From contig JAFYAT010000053.1 in the NCBI GenBank assembly GCA_017540585.1, positions 1 to 44,284 of the forward strand: a DNA stretch of 44,284 nucleotides, read 5' to 3'. The position numbers and the translations under genes are program-made. Position 1 is the stretch's first letter, and each line of letters begins with the position of its first letter. A model generated the notes under the pieces. The model was given only the letters and a program-made list of their open reading frames with translations. It did not search any database and was not told the DNA's origin. Positions 1 through 7,709 of the stretch are shown piece after piece. This DNA is from Bacteroidaceae bacterium. Lineage in GTDB: Bacteria; Bacteroidota; Bacteroidia; Bacteroidales; Bacteroidaceae.

Positions 1-1053
1 ATAGGAATCAACATTACCTCGCCACACGTTTTCGTTGCGCCCATTCTTCTTACACAAGGCACGAGCATCGTCCACATGACCAGGACCTGCATTGTAAGCG
101 GCAAGTATGAAGTTGATGCGCTCTTCTGGATTAGTAATTGATGAATAGTGGTTGTCAAGTTGAGCAATAAGTCTTACAGCACCACGAAGACTTGACTCTG
201 GCGAGAACACCTCATTCTCCCCCACTCCCATGTCTGCAGCTGTGGAAGGCATGAGCTGCATAAGTCCGAGAGCACCCATCCATGACACAGCATTAGGGTC
301 AAAACCTGACTCCTGATATGCTTGTGCTGCAAGGAGTCGCCAGTCCCAGTTACATTTGGAAGAATATGTTCTAAAGAGATGGTCATAGACGGAAATCTGT
401 CCCTTAGCAAGATTGAGTATTGGTGCTGCTACCTTGCGACGTGGGGCATAACTCTTGTATTTGCCCGACTTACCTCCACGACGATGGAGCGTAGTCATAT
501 CAAAGAAACGGCTCTCGTTGGCATTCATCCACGCCACAAGCGACTTTGATAGGTCAACAGAACTCTTGCGAACCGCCCATGCTACAGTTCCGCTGGAGAG
601 GGAACGGTCACCACGAACAACCGCCATGCTGTCGAGGTAATGAGTCAAAGGCATAGCTCCACAGAAAGTGACTTTGTCCTTCAAGGAATCAGTCACGGCA
701 ATATTATAGGCAATAATATCGCCATCACCTTTCTTCAGTTTATCTATCATCTCACTCTGGCTTCGACACACATCAACCCTCATGCTCACGCCTATGCTGT
801 TGGCATATTCGTCGGCAAGCATATACTGACTACCAAAATTTTCTCCACGAAACTCAAAATAACTGACTGGTCCATATAGCGTGAGCACTATGAGTTCGCC
901 ATTATCCTGAATTTCGTGGAGGTCAAACAAGTCATCTTCTCCCACCTGCGAGTGACTGGAGAACACGCTTGATTCAGTTGTTTGCGTACCATTATTGCAT
1001 GATGTCAGTATGGTAGCAATAGCCATGAATGAAACGAGAACGATGTTCTTCAT
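1..1053 (-). CDS. MltF-like lytic transglycosylase lipoprotein (3' end beyond window)
   Basis: I translated 351 codons from an ATG at 1053; the gene has no stop in the window and runs off the left edge. The N-terminus is a lipoprotein signal with lipobox LTSC, lipidated Cys19. Residues about 38-215 resemble a periplasmic solute-binding (SBP_bac_3) domain. The C-terminal part is a soluble lytic transglycosylase domain: AYQESGF holds the expected catalytic glutamate (Glu248), followed by GALGLMQLMPSTA and LAAYNAGPGHV, all typical of the family. This architecture is that of membrane-bound murein transglycosylase F, which cleaves peptidoglycan with formation of 1,6-anhydromuramic acid ends. It probably sits in the periplasm anchored by lipid. 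It starts 6 nt after the upstream small basic gene, so the two are likely co-transcribed. The fold assignment is firm; which Mlt paralogue it is cannot be settled. Confidence 0.9.
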   Translation of the reverse strand, partial: MKNIVLVSFMAIATILTSCNNGTQTTESSVFSSHSQVGEDDLFDLHEIQDNGELIVLTLYGPVSYFEFRGENFGSQYMLADEYANSIGVSMRVDVCRSQSEMIDKLKKGDGDIIAYNIAVTDSLKDKVTFCGAMPLTHYLDSMAVVRGDRSLSSGTVAWAVRKSSVDLSKSLVAWMNANESRFFDMTTLHRRGGKSGKYKSYAPRRKVAAPILNLAKGQISVYDHLFRTYSSKCNWDWRLLAAQAYQESGFDPNAVSWMGALGLMQLMPSTAADMGVGENEVFSPESSLRGAVRLIAQLDNHYSSITNPEERINFILAAYNAGPGHVDDARALCKKNGRNENVWRGNVDSY

Positions 1054-1059
1054 TTTCTT

Positions 1060-1269
1060 TTATCCCTTACGCTGACTTGGTCTGTTCTGTACACGTTTCT
1101 TGATTTCTGCCTTATGCTTTGCAGCTCCCGAACCGTGTGCACCAGTCTTGTACGATTTAATTCTTGCCTTGGTCTTTACCTTGTTAGGATTTTCCTTTTT
1201 CTCCTTCTTGGCTCCGCCAAAGCTGATGCCATTCATCATGGCATACATAATCTCGTTGTCTGTTGCCAT
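1060..1269 (-). CDS. small basic protein of unknown function (69 aa)
   Basis: A 69-residue protein, strongly basic from residue 21 onward (many Lys/Arg, ending in RPSQRKG), with a short neutral N-terminus MATDNEIMYAMMNG. It has no signal peptide or membrane segment. Its stop lies 6 nt before the start of the lytic transglycosylase gene, and both are on the - strand, which suggests one operon. The basic tail would suit nucleic-acid or ribosome binding, but this is only inference from composition. The overlapping + strand frame is hydrophobic and is judged a shadow. I do not recognise the family. Confidence 0.65.
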   Translation of the reverse strand: MATDNEIMYAMMNGISFGGAKKEKKENPNKVKTKARIKSYKTGAHGSGAAKHKAEIKKRVQNRPSQRKG

Positions 1270-1275
1270 TTCCGT

Positions 1276-1432
1276 TAATTAGTAATGAATAATTAGTAAT
1301 TAGTAATGAGAAGCTGTTTGTCAATGAGTAATTAGTAATGAATAATTAGTAATAGCAATCCAGCCCATAGCTAACAACAAATGGCTGTGCCTATATTACT
1401 AATTACTAACTACTAATTACTCATTATAGATT
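1276..1432. repeat. heptamer tandem-repeat tract with inverted arms
   Basis: Perfect-phase 7-nt units: five of TAATTAG/TAATGAA type at 1276-1310, four more at 1329-1356, and the reverse-complement form ACTAATT/ACTAACT/ACTCATT at 1398-1425. A 25-bp stretch at 1276-1300 recurs exactly at 1329-1353. The forward and reverse blocks can pair as a long AT-rich hairpin. The tract lies between the stop of the AICAR transformylase gene and the start of the small basic gene, both on the - strand. Confidence 0.85.
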
Positions 1433-1433
1433 A

Positions 1434-2615
1434 TTAGTGGTGGAAGAGGCGGATTCCTGTGAACGCCATCGCAATGTTGTACTTATCACAAGTCTCGATA
1501 ACATTGTCGTCACGTACAGAACCACCTGCCTGAGCAATATATTCTACACCACTCTTGTGTGCACGCTCGATGTTGTCACCGAATGGGAAGAACGCATCAC
1601 TACCAAGTGCTACACCTGTATTCTTTGCAATCCATGCTTTCTTCTCCTCGATTGTAAGAGGCTCTGGCTTCTCTGTGAAGAACTGCTGCCAAGTACCCTC
1701 ACGGAGTACATCCTCCCACTCATCGCCAATATATACGTCGATTGTATTGTCACGATCAGCACGACGGATGCCCTCCTTGAATGGAAGGTTCATAACCTTT
1801 GGACACTGACGCAACCACCAGATATCTGCCTTATTGCCTGCAAGACGTGTACAGTGGATACGGCTCTGCTGTCCAGCACCGATACCGATAGCCTGTCCGT
1901 CCTTCACATAGCATACAGAGTTACTCTGAGTGTATTTGAGAGTGATAAGTGCAATCTTGAGATCACGCTTAGCTTCTTCTGTGAATGTCTTGTTCTGTGT
2001 AGGAATATTCTCAAAGAGATTATCACCAGTAAGGTCAATCTCATTACGTCCCTGCTCAAAAGTAACACCAAACACCTGCTTGCTCTCTATTGGAGCTGGC
2101 TTGTACTCTGGATCAATCTTGATTACACAGTAAGTACCCTTACGCTTCTCACGAAGAATCTGAAGAGCCTCAGGAGTATAGTCAGGAGCAATGACGCCAT
2201 CACTTACCTCACGCTTGATGAGTGTAGCTGTAGCCTCGTCACAAGTATCGCTAAGAGCGATGAAATCACCGTAAGAAGACATACGGTCTGCACCACGTGC
2301 ACGAGCGTATGCTGTTGCGATAGGAGTCAAAGGAATCTTTACATCGTCAACGAAATAGACCTTCTTGAGTGTGTCGCTCAATGGAGCGCCAACAGCAGCA
2401 CCAGCAGGACTGACATGCTTGAACGAAGCTGCAGATGGCATACCTGTGGCAGCCTTAAGCTCCTTTACCAACTGCCAGCTGTTAAGTGCATCAAGGAGGT
2501 TAATATAACCTGGACGACCTGACAACACCTCGATTGGAAGTTCACCTTCCTGCATATAAACGCGTGAAGGCTTCTGATTAGGGTTACACCCGTACTTCAA
2601 TGCTAACTCTTTCAT
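1434..2615 (-). CDS. stand-alone AICAR transformylase (PurH C-domain type)
   Basis: A 393-aa protein resembling phosphoribosylaminoimidazolecarboxamide formyltransferase without the N-terminal IMP cyclohydrolase domain of bifunctional PurH; about 390 aa is the usual size for this stand-alone form. The motif SAASFKHVSPAGAA places Lys66-His67 where the family has its catalytic Lys-His pair. Other family-like stretches are GADRMSSYGDFIAL, YTQSNSVCYVKDGQAIGIGAGQQSR and a C-terminal SDAFFPFGDNIERA. It would transfer a formyl group from 10-formyl-THF to AICAR in the last steps of purine synthesis, in the cytoplasm. It starts at 2615, with a promoter-like TACCTTTG about 40 nt upstream. A 361-aa frame on the other strand is a shadow. 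Confidence 0.9.
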   Translation of the reverse strand: MKELALKYGCNPNQKPSRVYMQEGELPIEVLSGRPGYINLLDALNSWQLVKELKAATGMPSAASFKHVSPAGAAVGAPLSDTLKKVYFVDDVKIPLTPIATAYARARGADRMSSYGDFIALSDTCDEATATLIKREVSDGVIAPDYTPEALQILREKRKGTYCVIKIDPEYKPAPIESKQVFGVTFEQGRNEIDLTGDNLFENIPTQNKTFTEEAKRDLKIALITLKYTQSNSVCYVKDGQAIGIGAGQQSRIHCTRLAGNKADIWWLRQCPKVMNLPFKEGIRRADRDNTIDVYIGDEWEDVLREGTWQQFFTEKPEPLTIEEKKAWIAKNTGVALGSDAFFPFGDNIERAHKSGVEYIAQAGGSVRDDNVIETCDKYNIAMAFTGIRLFHH

Positions 2616-2654
2616 TTGATTCTTTTATTTAGATAGATATTACTTTTCTGACTG

Positions 2655-2662
2655 CAAAGGTA
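2655..2662 (-). promoter_or_regulatory. -7 element of the AICAR transformylase promoter
   Basis: On the - strand this reads TACCTTTG, a match to the Bacteroidetes -7 consensus TAnnTTTG, 40 nt upstream of the start codon at 2615. I see no good TTTG -33 element at the usual 19-21 nt distance. Confidence 0.5.
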
Positions 2663-2724
2663 ACACAAAATATTCAAAAAAACATAAAATAATTTCGTTT
2701 AGAACAATCAAATACAAAAAAGGT

Positions 2725-2756
2725 ATTGCTACTAAAAAAGAAAAGTTGTATTTTTG
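2725..2756 (+). promoter_or_regulatory. promoter of the acidic-tail protein gene
   Basis: ATTG at 2725-2728, 20 nt, then TATTTTTG at 2749-2756 match the Bacteroidetes TTTG-N20-TAnnTTTG pattern with one change. Transcription would start near 2763, about 37 nt before the gene. Confidence 0.6.
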
Positions 2757-2799
2757 CAACCAAAATATCAATATAGTTTAAAACTAAACAGGATTTTAG

Positions 2800-3609
2800 A
2801 TGAAAAAGAATTCTAAGATGTCATTAGACTGTCTCACTAAAGGAAACATCTGGACAATAGACGAAGCAGAGCTTAACCAGATGATTCTCGATGCTAAAAA
2901 GAATGACGACTTTGCAGAGAATGAGTCACACTACATGAACATTATCCGCACAGTATTCGACATTCAGTACCTCAACAGAGAAGACGAGAAGAAGATAGCT
3001 CAACTCGAGGACATGCATTACGAGATATTCTCTTCACCAAGCGAAGGAGAGAACAACGCCATTGCCATCCGTAAGCACCCTATCAAGAAGATTACAGACC
3101 TTACTCTCGAAAACATCACACACCTTGAACCATACGAGGTGCTTAATCTTATCGAGAAGAACATGGGTACAGGATGGAAGGGACTTCCACTCGCTATTCA
3201 GGACATTATAGAATCAAACTTCTTTGTTGACTGTAGTGTACTTCCAGCAACAACCATGCACCGCCCAGGCGGAATCATTGACCGAAGAAAGGATGACGGC
3301 TACGAGGTACTCGAGATTGTTCGCGGTACATGGATAGAGGCTGTATTCATCAAGGAAAAACCAAAGGTAGAACGAGTTAAGTACAACTCCGGACTCAACA
3401 ACTTCAAGAGCATGAACGGAGATGAAAGTCTCGACGAGAACCTTGACGAAGATATGGATGAGGACGAGGAAGACCTTGACGACGACATGGAGGATCGCGT
3501 ACCAGATCAGGATGATGACGATATGGACGATGAGCTTGACGAGTCAAATGCTCAGATTGAGGAGAACATCGACCTTGAAGATCCATCTTACGATGACGAA
3601 GACGAATAA
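2800..3609 (+). CDS. protein of unknown function with acidic C-terminal tail (269 aa)
   Basis: I do not recognise this family. Residues about 1-200 form a mixed, charged cytoplasmic-looking domain without a signal peptide or membrane segment; recognisable patches are MGTGWKGLPLAIQDII and GYEVLEIVRGTWIEAVFIKE. Residues about 206-269 are almost entirely Asp/Glu, with runs such as DEDEEDLDDDMED, a tail like those of DNA mimics, histone-like chaperones or the Firmicutes RNA polymerase delta subunit. Methionine 7 (2818) is an alternative start. The gene has its own promoter and ends at a strong terminator hairpin, so it seems monocistronic, and it directly precedes the tmRNA gene. Function unknown; the acidic tail suggests interaction with basic proteins or with nucleic-acid-binding surfaces. 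Confidence 0.8.
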   Translation: MKKNSKMSLDCLTKGNIWTIDEAELNQMILDAKKNDDFAENESHYMNIIRTVFDIQYLNREDEKKIAQLEDMHYEIFSSPSEGENNAIAIRKHPIKKITDLTLENITHLEPYEVLNLIEKNMGTGWKGLPLAIQDIIESNFFVDCSVLPATTMHRPGGIIDRRKDDGYEVLEIVRGTWIEAVFIKEKPKVERVKYNSGLNNFKSMNGDESLDENLDEDMDEDEEDLDDDMEDRVPDQDDDDMDDELDESNAQIEENIDLEDPSYDDEDE

Positions 3610-3640
3610 TCTTTCACACAACTTCCGCAAATTTCAGACT

Positions 3641-3677
3641 AAAAGCGTAGTGTAATAATGTGTTACACTACGCTTTT
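3641..3677 (+). terminator. Rho-independent terminator
   Basis: A perfect 15-bp stem (3641-3655 with 3663-3677), 7-nt loop, running into a T-rich stretch. It closes the acidic-tail gene and insulates the tmRNA promoter. Confidence 0.9.
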
Positions 3678-3708
3678 CTTTATATATAGATAAAAAAGGA
3701 AAGAAAAA

Positions 3709-3740
3709 TTTGGGTAAAAAAAATATATGTAGTAATTTTG
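3709..3740 (+). promoter_or_regulatory. tmRNA promoter
   Basis: TTTG at 3709-3712, exactly 20 nt, then TAATTTTG at 3733-3740: a full match to the Bacteroidetes housekeeping promoter. The expected start is a few bases before the mature tmRNA 5' end at 3756. Confidence 0.85.
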
Positions 3741-3755
3741 CAACGAATTTCATCT

Positions 3756-4149
3756 GGGGCTGACTGGATTTGACAGCGAGATGAAGTGGTATGTAAGCAT
3801 GCAGTGAGTCGCTGGCCCTCACTATAATATCAGTCTGCAAAAGTTTAATTGGCGAAAATACTTACGCTCTCGCTGCTTAATCGAAGTATAGTAGATTAGC
3901 CTTATTTCCTTGCCAGGCGAGGAAACGAGACATCGCCCTGGAAGCTGTTGTTCCGAAGCGTCCAGATCAGCGGTGCTAAAAATTCGGGAATAGTCATGCG
4001 TAGCCTCGTGCGTATGATGAAACTTAGAGGATAAGGGTGTGATTGGTGGTCCAGGTCTTGTTACATCACGAAAACCGAAGGCTGGAATAAGCATGTAGAA
4101 AGCGTATGGCTTCCTTGTTTGGACGAGGGTTCAATCCCCTCCAGCTCCA
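3756..4149 (+). ncRNA. ssrA: transfer-messenger RNA (tmRNA)
   Basis: The 5' end GGGGCTGACTGGATTTGACA is the conserved tmRNA start, and the 3' end GGTTCAATCCCCTCCAGCTCC gives a T arm and an acceptor strand whose last seven bases pair with the first seven (one G-U). The CCA is not encoded. The tag reading frame starts at the resume codon GGC at 3851 and reads GENTYALAA, stop at 3878-3880. The RNA rescues stalled ribosomes and marks the unfinished protein for proteolysis through the hydrophobic ALAA end. Its length of about 394 nt fits Bacteroidales. It is transcribed from its own promoter just upstream and followed by a large hairpin. An open frame starting at 4106 inside the 3' part is not a gene. 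Confidence 0.97.
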
Positions 4150-4156
4150 CAAAACG

Positions 4157-4173
4157 ATGTATGAACAATACAG
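4157..4173. repeat. 17-bp dyad, copy 1
   Basis: ATGTATGAACAATACAG, 8 nt after the mature tmRNA end and before its terminator-like stem. Sixteen consecutive bases are identical to 7681-7696. Confidence 0.6.
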
Positions 4174-4176
4174 ACC

Positions 4177-4261
4177 AAAGGCTAAAGAATTCAGACTAAT
4201 GACTAAAGACAAAAGTCACAAAGACTTACTCTTATCGTCACGTCTTCATTCTTTAGCCTTT
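4177..4261 (+). terminator. large stem-loop after tmRNA
   Basis: A perfect 14-bp outer stem (4177-4190 with 4248-4261) encloses a loop with further short GACT/AGTC pairings. Position and structure suggest the tmRNA terminator or processing signal, though no long T run follows. Confidence 0.6.
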
Positions 4262-4305
4262 ATCATTTCGACTCACGCCTCAAAGTATAGACCCAAAGAA
4301 CAAGA

Positions 4306-5217
4306 ATGAGAATAAAGATAATCATACTGTTAGCAGCATTTCTCACAGTGGCAGATGCGTACCCGCAGGAGGTCACAAGAATACATTCGGGAGAAAGAAC
4401 TTTTCAGTTTCTTACTTCCGAGATAGACTCCATCACCTTCGTAGATGCTTCATCTACAAAAAAGACGGAGATTACCAAAGAAACCTACAAGGACATCATG
4501 AAGATGTTTAAGGAGACAGAGGAGTATAAGAATTTTTTCTACTGTGACTTCTCAACATCTTCGGACACAGAATACTTGAACAAACTGACAGCACAATGTG
4601 GTCAAATACTATCGTTCAACGGCGAGGGAATAAGGTCGTCCTACATCAAGGACGGAAAGATGTGCAACGAAAAGAACTATTACATCTACGGAAAACTGAA
4701 CGCTCCAATCAACTACATCGGGATGAAATACTCGTATGAGCACGTAAGAAACATCAAAGAGGAGGATAATTTTCCTCCTTGTGTCCTACTTCTCGGTCAG
4801 ACAGGAGATTCAAAAGACCCGTGGGCTTACATCATTCATATTCTTTTCTACAACGACAAGTTGTACATCAACACACGGCATGGTGGCAACTTCGTCATGG
4901 ATTGTGTACACGTAGAGGGAACATCAAAATATGCTCCCAAGAAAGATGGTGAACAGTACGAGGTGAGTGCACAGATTGTAGATGACAAAATACACATCCG
5001 AAAGCCAGACGGCAGTTATATTGTCTATCAAAACGAGTTCTTCAGAGAGAACTTCACTTTTGCGTGTTGGCAGATATACAACAAGACAGAGCAGAACATC
5101 AACGGCTTTCTCCATGAGTTGTACGCAGGCGACAAACCAGGAATGGAGGAGGCTTTCCGCACTATAAACACCATGAGGACAAGTACCATCCCAAGCATAG
5201 CCAAAGGAAAAGAATGA
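4306..5217 (+). CDS. exported protein of unknown function (303 aa)
   Basis: The N-terminus MRIKIIILLAAFLTVADAYPQ is a Sec signal peptide. Directly after it the protein has FLTSEIDSITFVD, a short motif commonly seen near the N-terminus of Bacteroidales exported and surface proteins. The rest, about 270 residues, has no catalytic motif I recognise; it is rich in Tyr, Lys and Asp, suggesting an extracytoplasmic beta-rich fold. It stands alone between the tmRNA and the polysaccharide cluster. No clear promoter is visible before it. Periplasmic or surface location is inferred from the signal peptide; function unknown. Confidence 0.7.
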   Translation: MRIKIIILLAAFLTVADAYPQEVTRIHSGERTFQFLTSEIDSITFVDASSTKKTEITKETYKDIMKMFKETEEYKNFFYCDFSTSSDTEYLNKLTAQCGQILSFNGEGIRSSYIKDGKMCNEKNYYIYGKLNAPINYIGMKYSYEHVRNIKEEDNFPPCVLLLGQTGDSKDPWAYIIHILFYNDKLYINTRHGGNFVMDCVHVEGTSKYAPKKDGEQYEVSAQIVDDKIHIRKPDGSYIVYQNEFFRENFTFACWQIYNKTEQNINGFLHELYAGDKPGMEEAFRTINTMRTSTIPSIAKGKE

Positions 5218-5293
5218 TTGAAAGCAAGTACCTTCATATCATGACAGAGATTACAATAAATCAGTCATCATGTATGAAAAAGCATACTTGAAT

Positions 5294-5324
5294 TTTGTCA
5301 TTAGGCAGAAAATGCTTAATTTTG
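5294..5324 (+). promoter_or_regulatory. promoter of the polysaccharide cluster
   Basis: TTTG at 5294-5297, 19 nt, then TAATTTTG at 5317-5324: full Bacteroidetes consensus. Predicted start about 5331, leaving a 75-nt leader before the first acyltransferase gene at 5406. Confidence 0.8.
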
Positions 5325-5405
5325 CGTACTAATACGTTTTATGTCCTTATGATATTAAGAGTATTCGGACATATCCGTATGGAACTACAATGTTGATACA
5401 GCTTA

Positions 5406-5996
5406 ATGACTCTATATACTGTAACATATAAGGTACTCAAGAAGATTGCATTATTTCTGCATACTCTATGGATGTTTTTGGAGAAAAAACAACTTGGCGC
5501 ATGTGGAAAGAATGTTGTCATATTATATCCTAACAGACTTAGTAAAAGGATGTTCATCGGCAACGATGTGAACATATATGAGCACGGGCAGTTCATCATT
5601 GGACCTGGAGGCAAGTTCATCATGAAGGATCGTTCGGGATGTGCCCAACACCTTACGGTCATAACAGGCAAACACGGGCATATTGTAGGCAAGTGGAACA
5701 AGGATATCACCATGAATCGCCTTGACGATACGGAGACAACCATAACGGTGGAAGAAGATGTAAGAATCGGGGCAAACGTGACATTACTGGCTGGAGTCAC
5801 ATTAGGCAGAGGATGCAGGATTGGCGCAGGAAGCGTGGTGACCAAGGATGTTGCTCCCTACTCCATTGCAGCAGGCAATCCAGCACGGCACTTACGGTTC
5901 ATCTTCACACCAGAAGAAATTGTGGAACACGAAAAGAAACTGTATAAGGAAGAAGACAGATTAAGTTACGATGAGATAAAAGGCATGTTCAAATAA
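5406..5996 (+). CDS. hexapeptide-repeat acyltransferase
   Basis: A 196-aa protein of the left-handed beta-helix acyltransferase superfamily. Repeats of the [LIV]-G-x4 type run from about residue 50 and are clearest at 115-155 (IGANVTLLAGVTLGRGCRIGAGSVVTKDV). They end in the signature SIAAGNPARHLRF, which is typical of the xenobiotic/maltose/serine acetyltransferase branch. The N-terminal 30 residues are hydrophobic and may lie along the inner membrane. It probably adds an acetyl group to a sugar or repeat unit of a surface glycan, using acetyl-CoA. It is the first gene of the polysaccharide cluster and has its own consensus promoter. The acceptor cannot be told from sequence. Confidence 0.85.
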   Translation: MTLYTVTYKVLKKIALFLHTLWMFLEKKQLGACGKNVVILYPNRLSKRMFIGNDVNIYEHGQFIIGPGGKFIMKDRSGCAQHLTVITGKHGHIVGKWNKDITMNRLDDTETTITVEEDVRIGANVTLLAGVTLGRGCRIGAGSVVTKDVAPYSIAAGNPARHLRFIFTPEEIVEHEKKLYKEEDRLSYDEIKGMFK

Positions 5997-6112
5997 TAAG
6001 AATGCTATTCAGGTAAACAGACATTTAGGCACAGCATGCCACAAGAGGTGGACTACCAATGTGGCAAAAGAGACTTGAGACAGAAACAATATTTGAGACA
6101 GAGAAAAAGAAA

Positions 6113-7540
6113 ATGGACGCGTTGAATTACAAAATTCCAGCAAAAGGTTTACTGCTTATCCTGTTCGAACTGGGCTTCGGCTTGAAGGTAGAACTGGTGG
6201 GCAGTATGTCCCTTAGCGAGATATTCGTATTTTGCTACACTCTGTTTTACCTGTTCCGCGAGCCTATGCTTGAAGAGAAGTCTTTCAAGCGTCTCATATT
6301 CGGTTACCTGCTCCTTATCGGTGCTCAATGTACTTCAGAAGCCATGGTGGGTTCATCCACTACAACCTCACTCAAAGGTATTGCCATCACGGTAATATCA
6401 TTCTGTCACTTATATTTTCTTATCAACGCATTCAAGAGTTCAAGGCACATGCTACCATGGGCATTCATCGGCATGCTAATACGTCCGATGATTATGGGTA
6501 CTGACTTTGATGGTAACACGATTGATGCCCTCAACGGTATGAATGTAGCATACCTCAAATTTGTAATTGCACCACTTATCCTCAACCTATTGATGTTGTT
6601 CTGCTACTTCAGAGATAACATCAGGACAAGTTTACTGCTCCTTGCCGTAGGTTCATTCTTCCTGCTCCTTGGAGCAAGATCATGGGGAGGTGTAGCGTTC
6701 TTATCAGGTATCATATCAATAGTAATTACAGCATTCAAACGAATAAGGTTCAGGTATATATTTGTTCTACTTTGTGCAGCATCAGCCATAACATTCAACT
6801 CATACACATACTATGTGGACAGGGTCTTGAAAGGTAAGATTTCGGGTGGTAATAGTGGACAGATTCTCCGTGCCGACAACCCATACAATCCAATCAACCT
6901 GTTGAAGGTAGGACGAACAGAGACATTCATCGGTACTATTGCATTCCTTGATGCGCCTTTGTGGGGACACGGAGCATGGAAAAAGGATTCCGACTACGGT
7001 TTCAAATATACGAAGATGAAGAGCTACTACCAGAACCTCAACGAGAAAGTGTATGAAGATGATGTTGACCTCGTGCCTTGCCACTCAATCTTGGTTGGAT
7101 TCGGCTGCTACAATGGTATATTCGCTTTCATAGCAGGAGGATTGCTCTTAGGTGCATTCTTTTACATGGGACTTCACAACATATTCGTGACGCGACGGTA
7201 CATCATCATATCCACATACTTCCTCATCATCTTTGCATGGCACTCGCTATTCTCGCCACAATCTAACTTCCGTCTCACACATCCGCTCTACATGGCGTTC
7301 TTCTATGTCATCTTCGTATATAAGAGCAAGGAGTTAGTAATCAAGCCAAAGGTATTGAGTCGCTACAAAGTACTTGAAGCTATCATGCGTGCCGAAGAGC
7401 GCGAGCGCGAATTTGAGGAAAAAGAGAGCAATATTGAGTCAGAAGCAGAGACAGAGGCAGATAAGACTGAGCAGGTGGAGGAGACAAATAAACGTGACTA
7501 TGCAGCTGAGTTCCGCAGACGACACAAGAAGTTGATATAA
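6113..7540 (+). CDS. polytopic O-antigen polymerase/ligase-like protein
   Basis: About ten hydrophobic segments occupy residues 5 to 395 of a 475-aa protein. A large loop (about residues 245-325) precedes the short pattern VPCHSILVGFG, similar to the (P)xHS motif in the periplasmic loop of Wzy and WaaL proteins. The C-terminal 75 residues are cytoplasmic, very charged and rich in Glu (EEREREFEEKESN) with a basic end, an unusual tail for this family. The role would be to polymerise or ligate polysaccharide repeat units at the periplasmic face. I chose ATG 6113, preceded by an A-rich stretch; ATG 6059 would add 18 hydrophilic residues. Sequence conservation in this family is low, so polymerase versus ligase stays open. 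Confidence 0.75.
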   Translation: MDALNYKIPAKGLLLILFELGFGLKVELVGSMSLSEIFVFCYTLFYLFREPMLEEKSFKRLIFGYLLLIGAQCTSEAMVGSSTTTSLKGIAITVISFCHLYFLINAFKSSRHMLPWAFIGMLIRPMIMGTDFDGNTIDALNGMNVAYLKFVIAPLILNLLMLFCYFRDNIRTSLLLLAVGSFFLLLGARSWGGVAFLSGIISIVITAFKRIRFRYIFVLLCAASAITFNSYTYYVDRVLKGKISGGNSGQILRADNPYNPINLLKVGRTETFIGTIAFLDAPLWGHGAWKKDSDYGFKYTKMKSYYQNLNEKVYEDDVDLVPCHSILVGFGCYNGIFAFIAGGLLLGAFFYMGLHNIFVTRRYIIISTYFLIIFAWHSLFSPQSNFRLTHPLYMAFFYVIFVYKSKELVIKPKVLSRYKVLEAIMRAEEREREFEEKESNIESEAETEADKTEQVEETNKRDYAAEFRRRHKKLI

Positions 7541-7569
7541 CTTGCATTACTCATTCTTCATAATGCAAG
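7541..7569 (+). terminator. stem-loop after the polymerase-like gene
   Basis: CTTGCATTA (7541-7549) pairs perfectly with TAATGCAAG (7561-7569), loop of 11 nt, directly after the stop codon. No T run follows, so it may be an attenuator or a 3'-stabilising hairpin. Confidence 0.5.
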
Positions 7570-7679
7570 AGTTAAGAGCTAAGAATTAGAAGTTATAGGT
7601 TTGAGATTACTCGTATTCCATGGTGTTTACAACAACTCCAAACGTCTCAGCTCAATTTTTAACTTTTAACAATTAACTT
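7568..7679. repeat. second heptamer tract with inverted arms
   Basis: Left block of 7-nt units AGAGTTA, AGAGCTA, AGAATTA, GAAGTTA at 7568-7595. Right block TCAATTT, TTAACTT, TTAACAA, TTAACTT at 7652-7679, in the reverse-complement sense (AAGTTAA). The arms lie 56 nt apart in the only sizeable gap within the polysaccharide cluster. Confidence 0.7.
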
Positions 7680-7696
7680 CTGTATGAACAATACAG
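7680..7696. repeat. 17-bp dyad, copy 2
   Basis: CTGTATGAACAATACAG, ending 13 nt before the start codon of the GT2-acyltransferase gene. A further copy, differing only in the first base, is at 4157-4173. Confidence 0.6.
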
Positions 7697-7709
7697 GTAA
7701 GAAACATCT

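Noticed and set aside
1437-2522. 361-aa open frame on the + strand opposite the AICAR transformylase gene
   Set aside because: It is fully antisense to a clear conserved enzyme, is rich in Cys, Thr and Ser, and shows no domain.
4106-4309. 67-aa open frame starting in the tmRNA 3' part
   Set aside because: It overlaps the tRNA-like end of ssrA and the following stem-loop and has no protein features.
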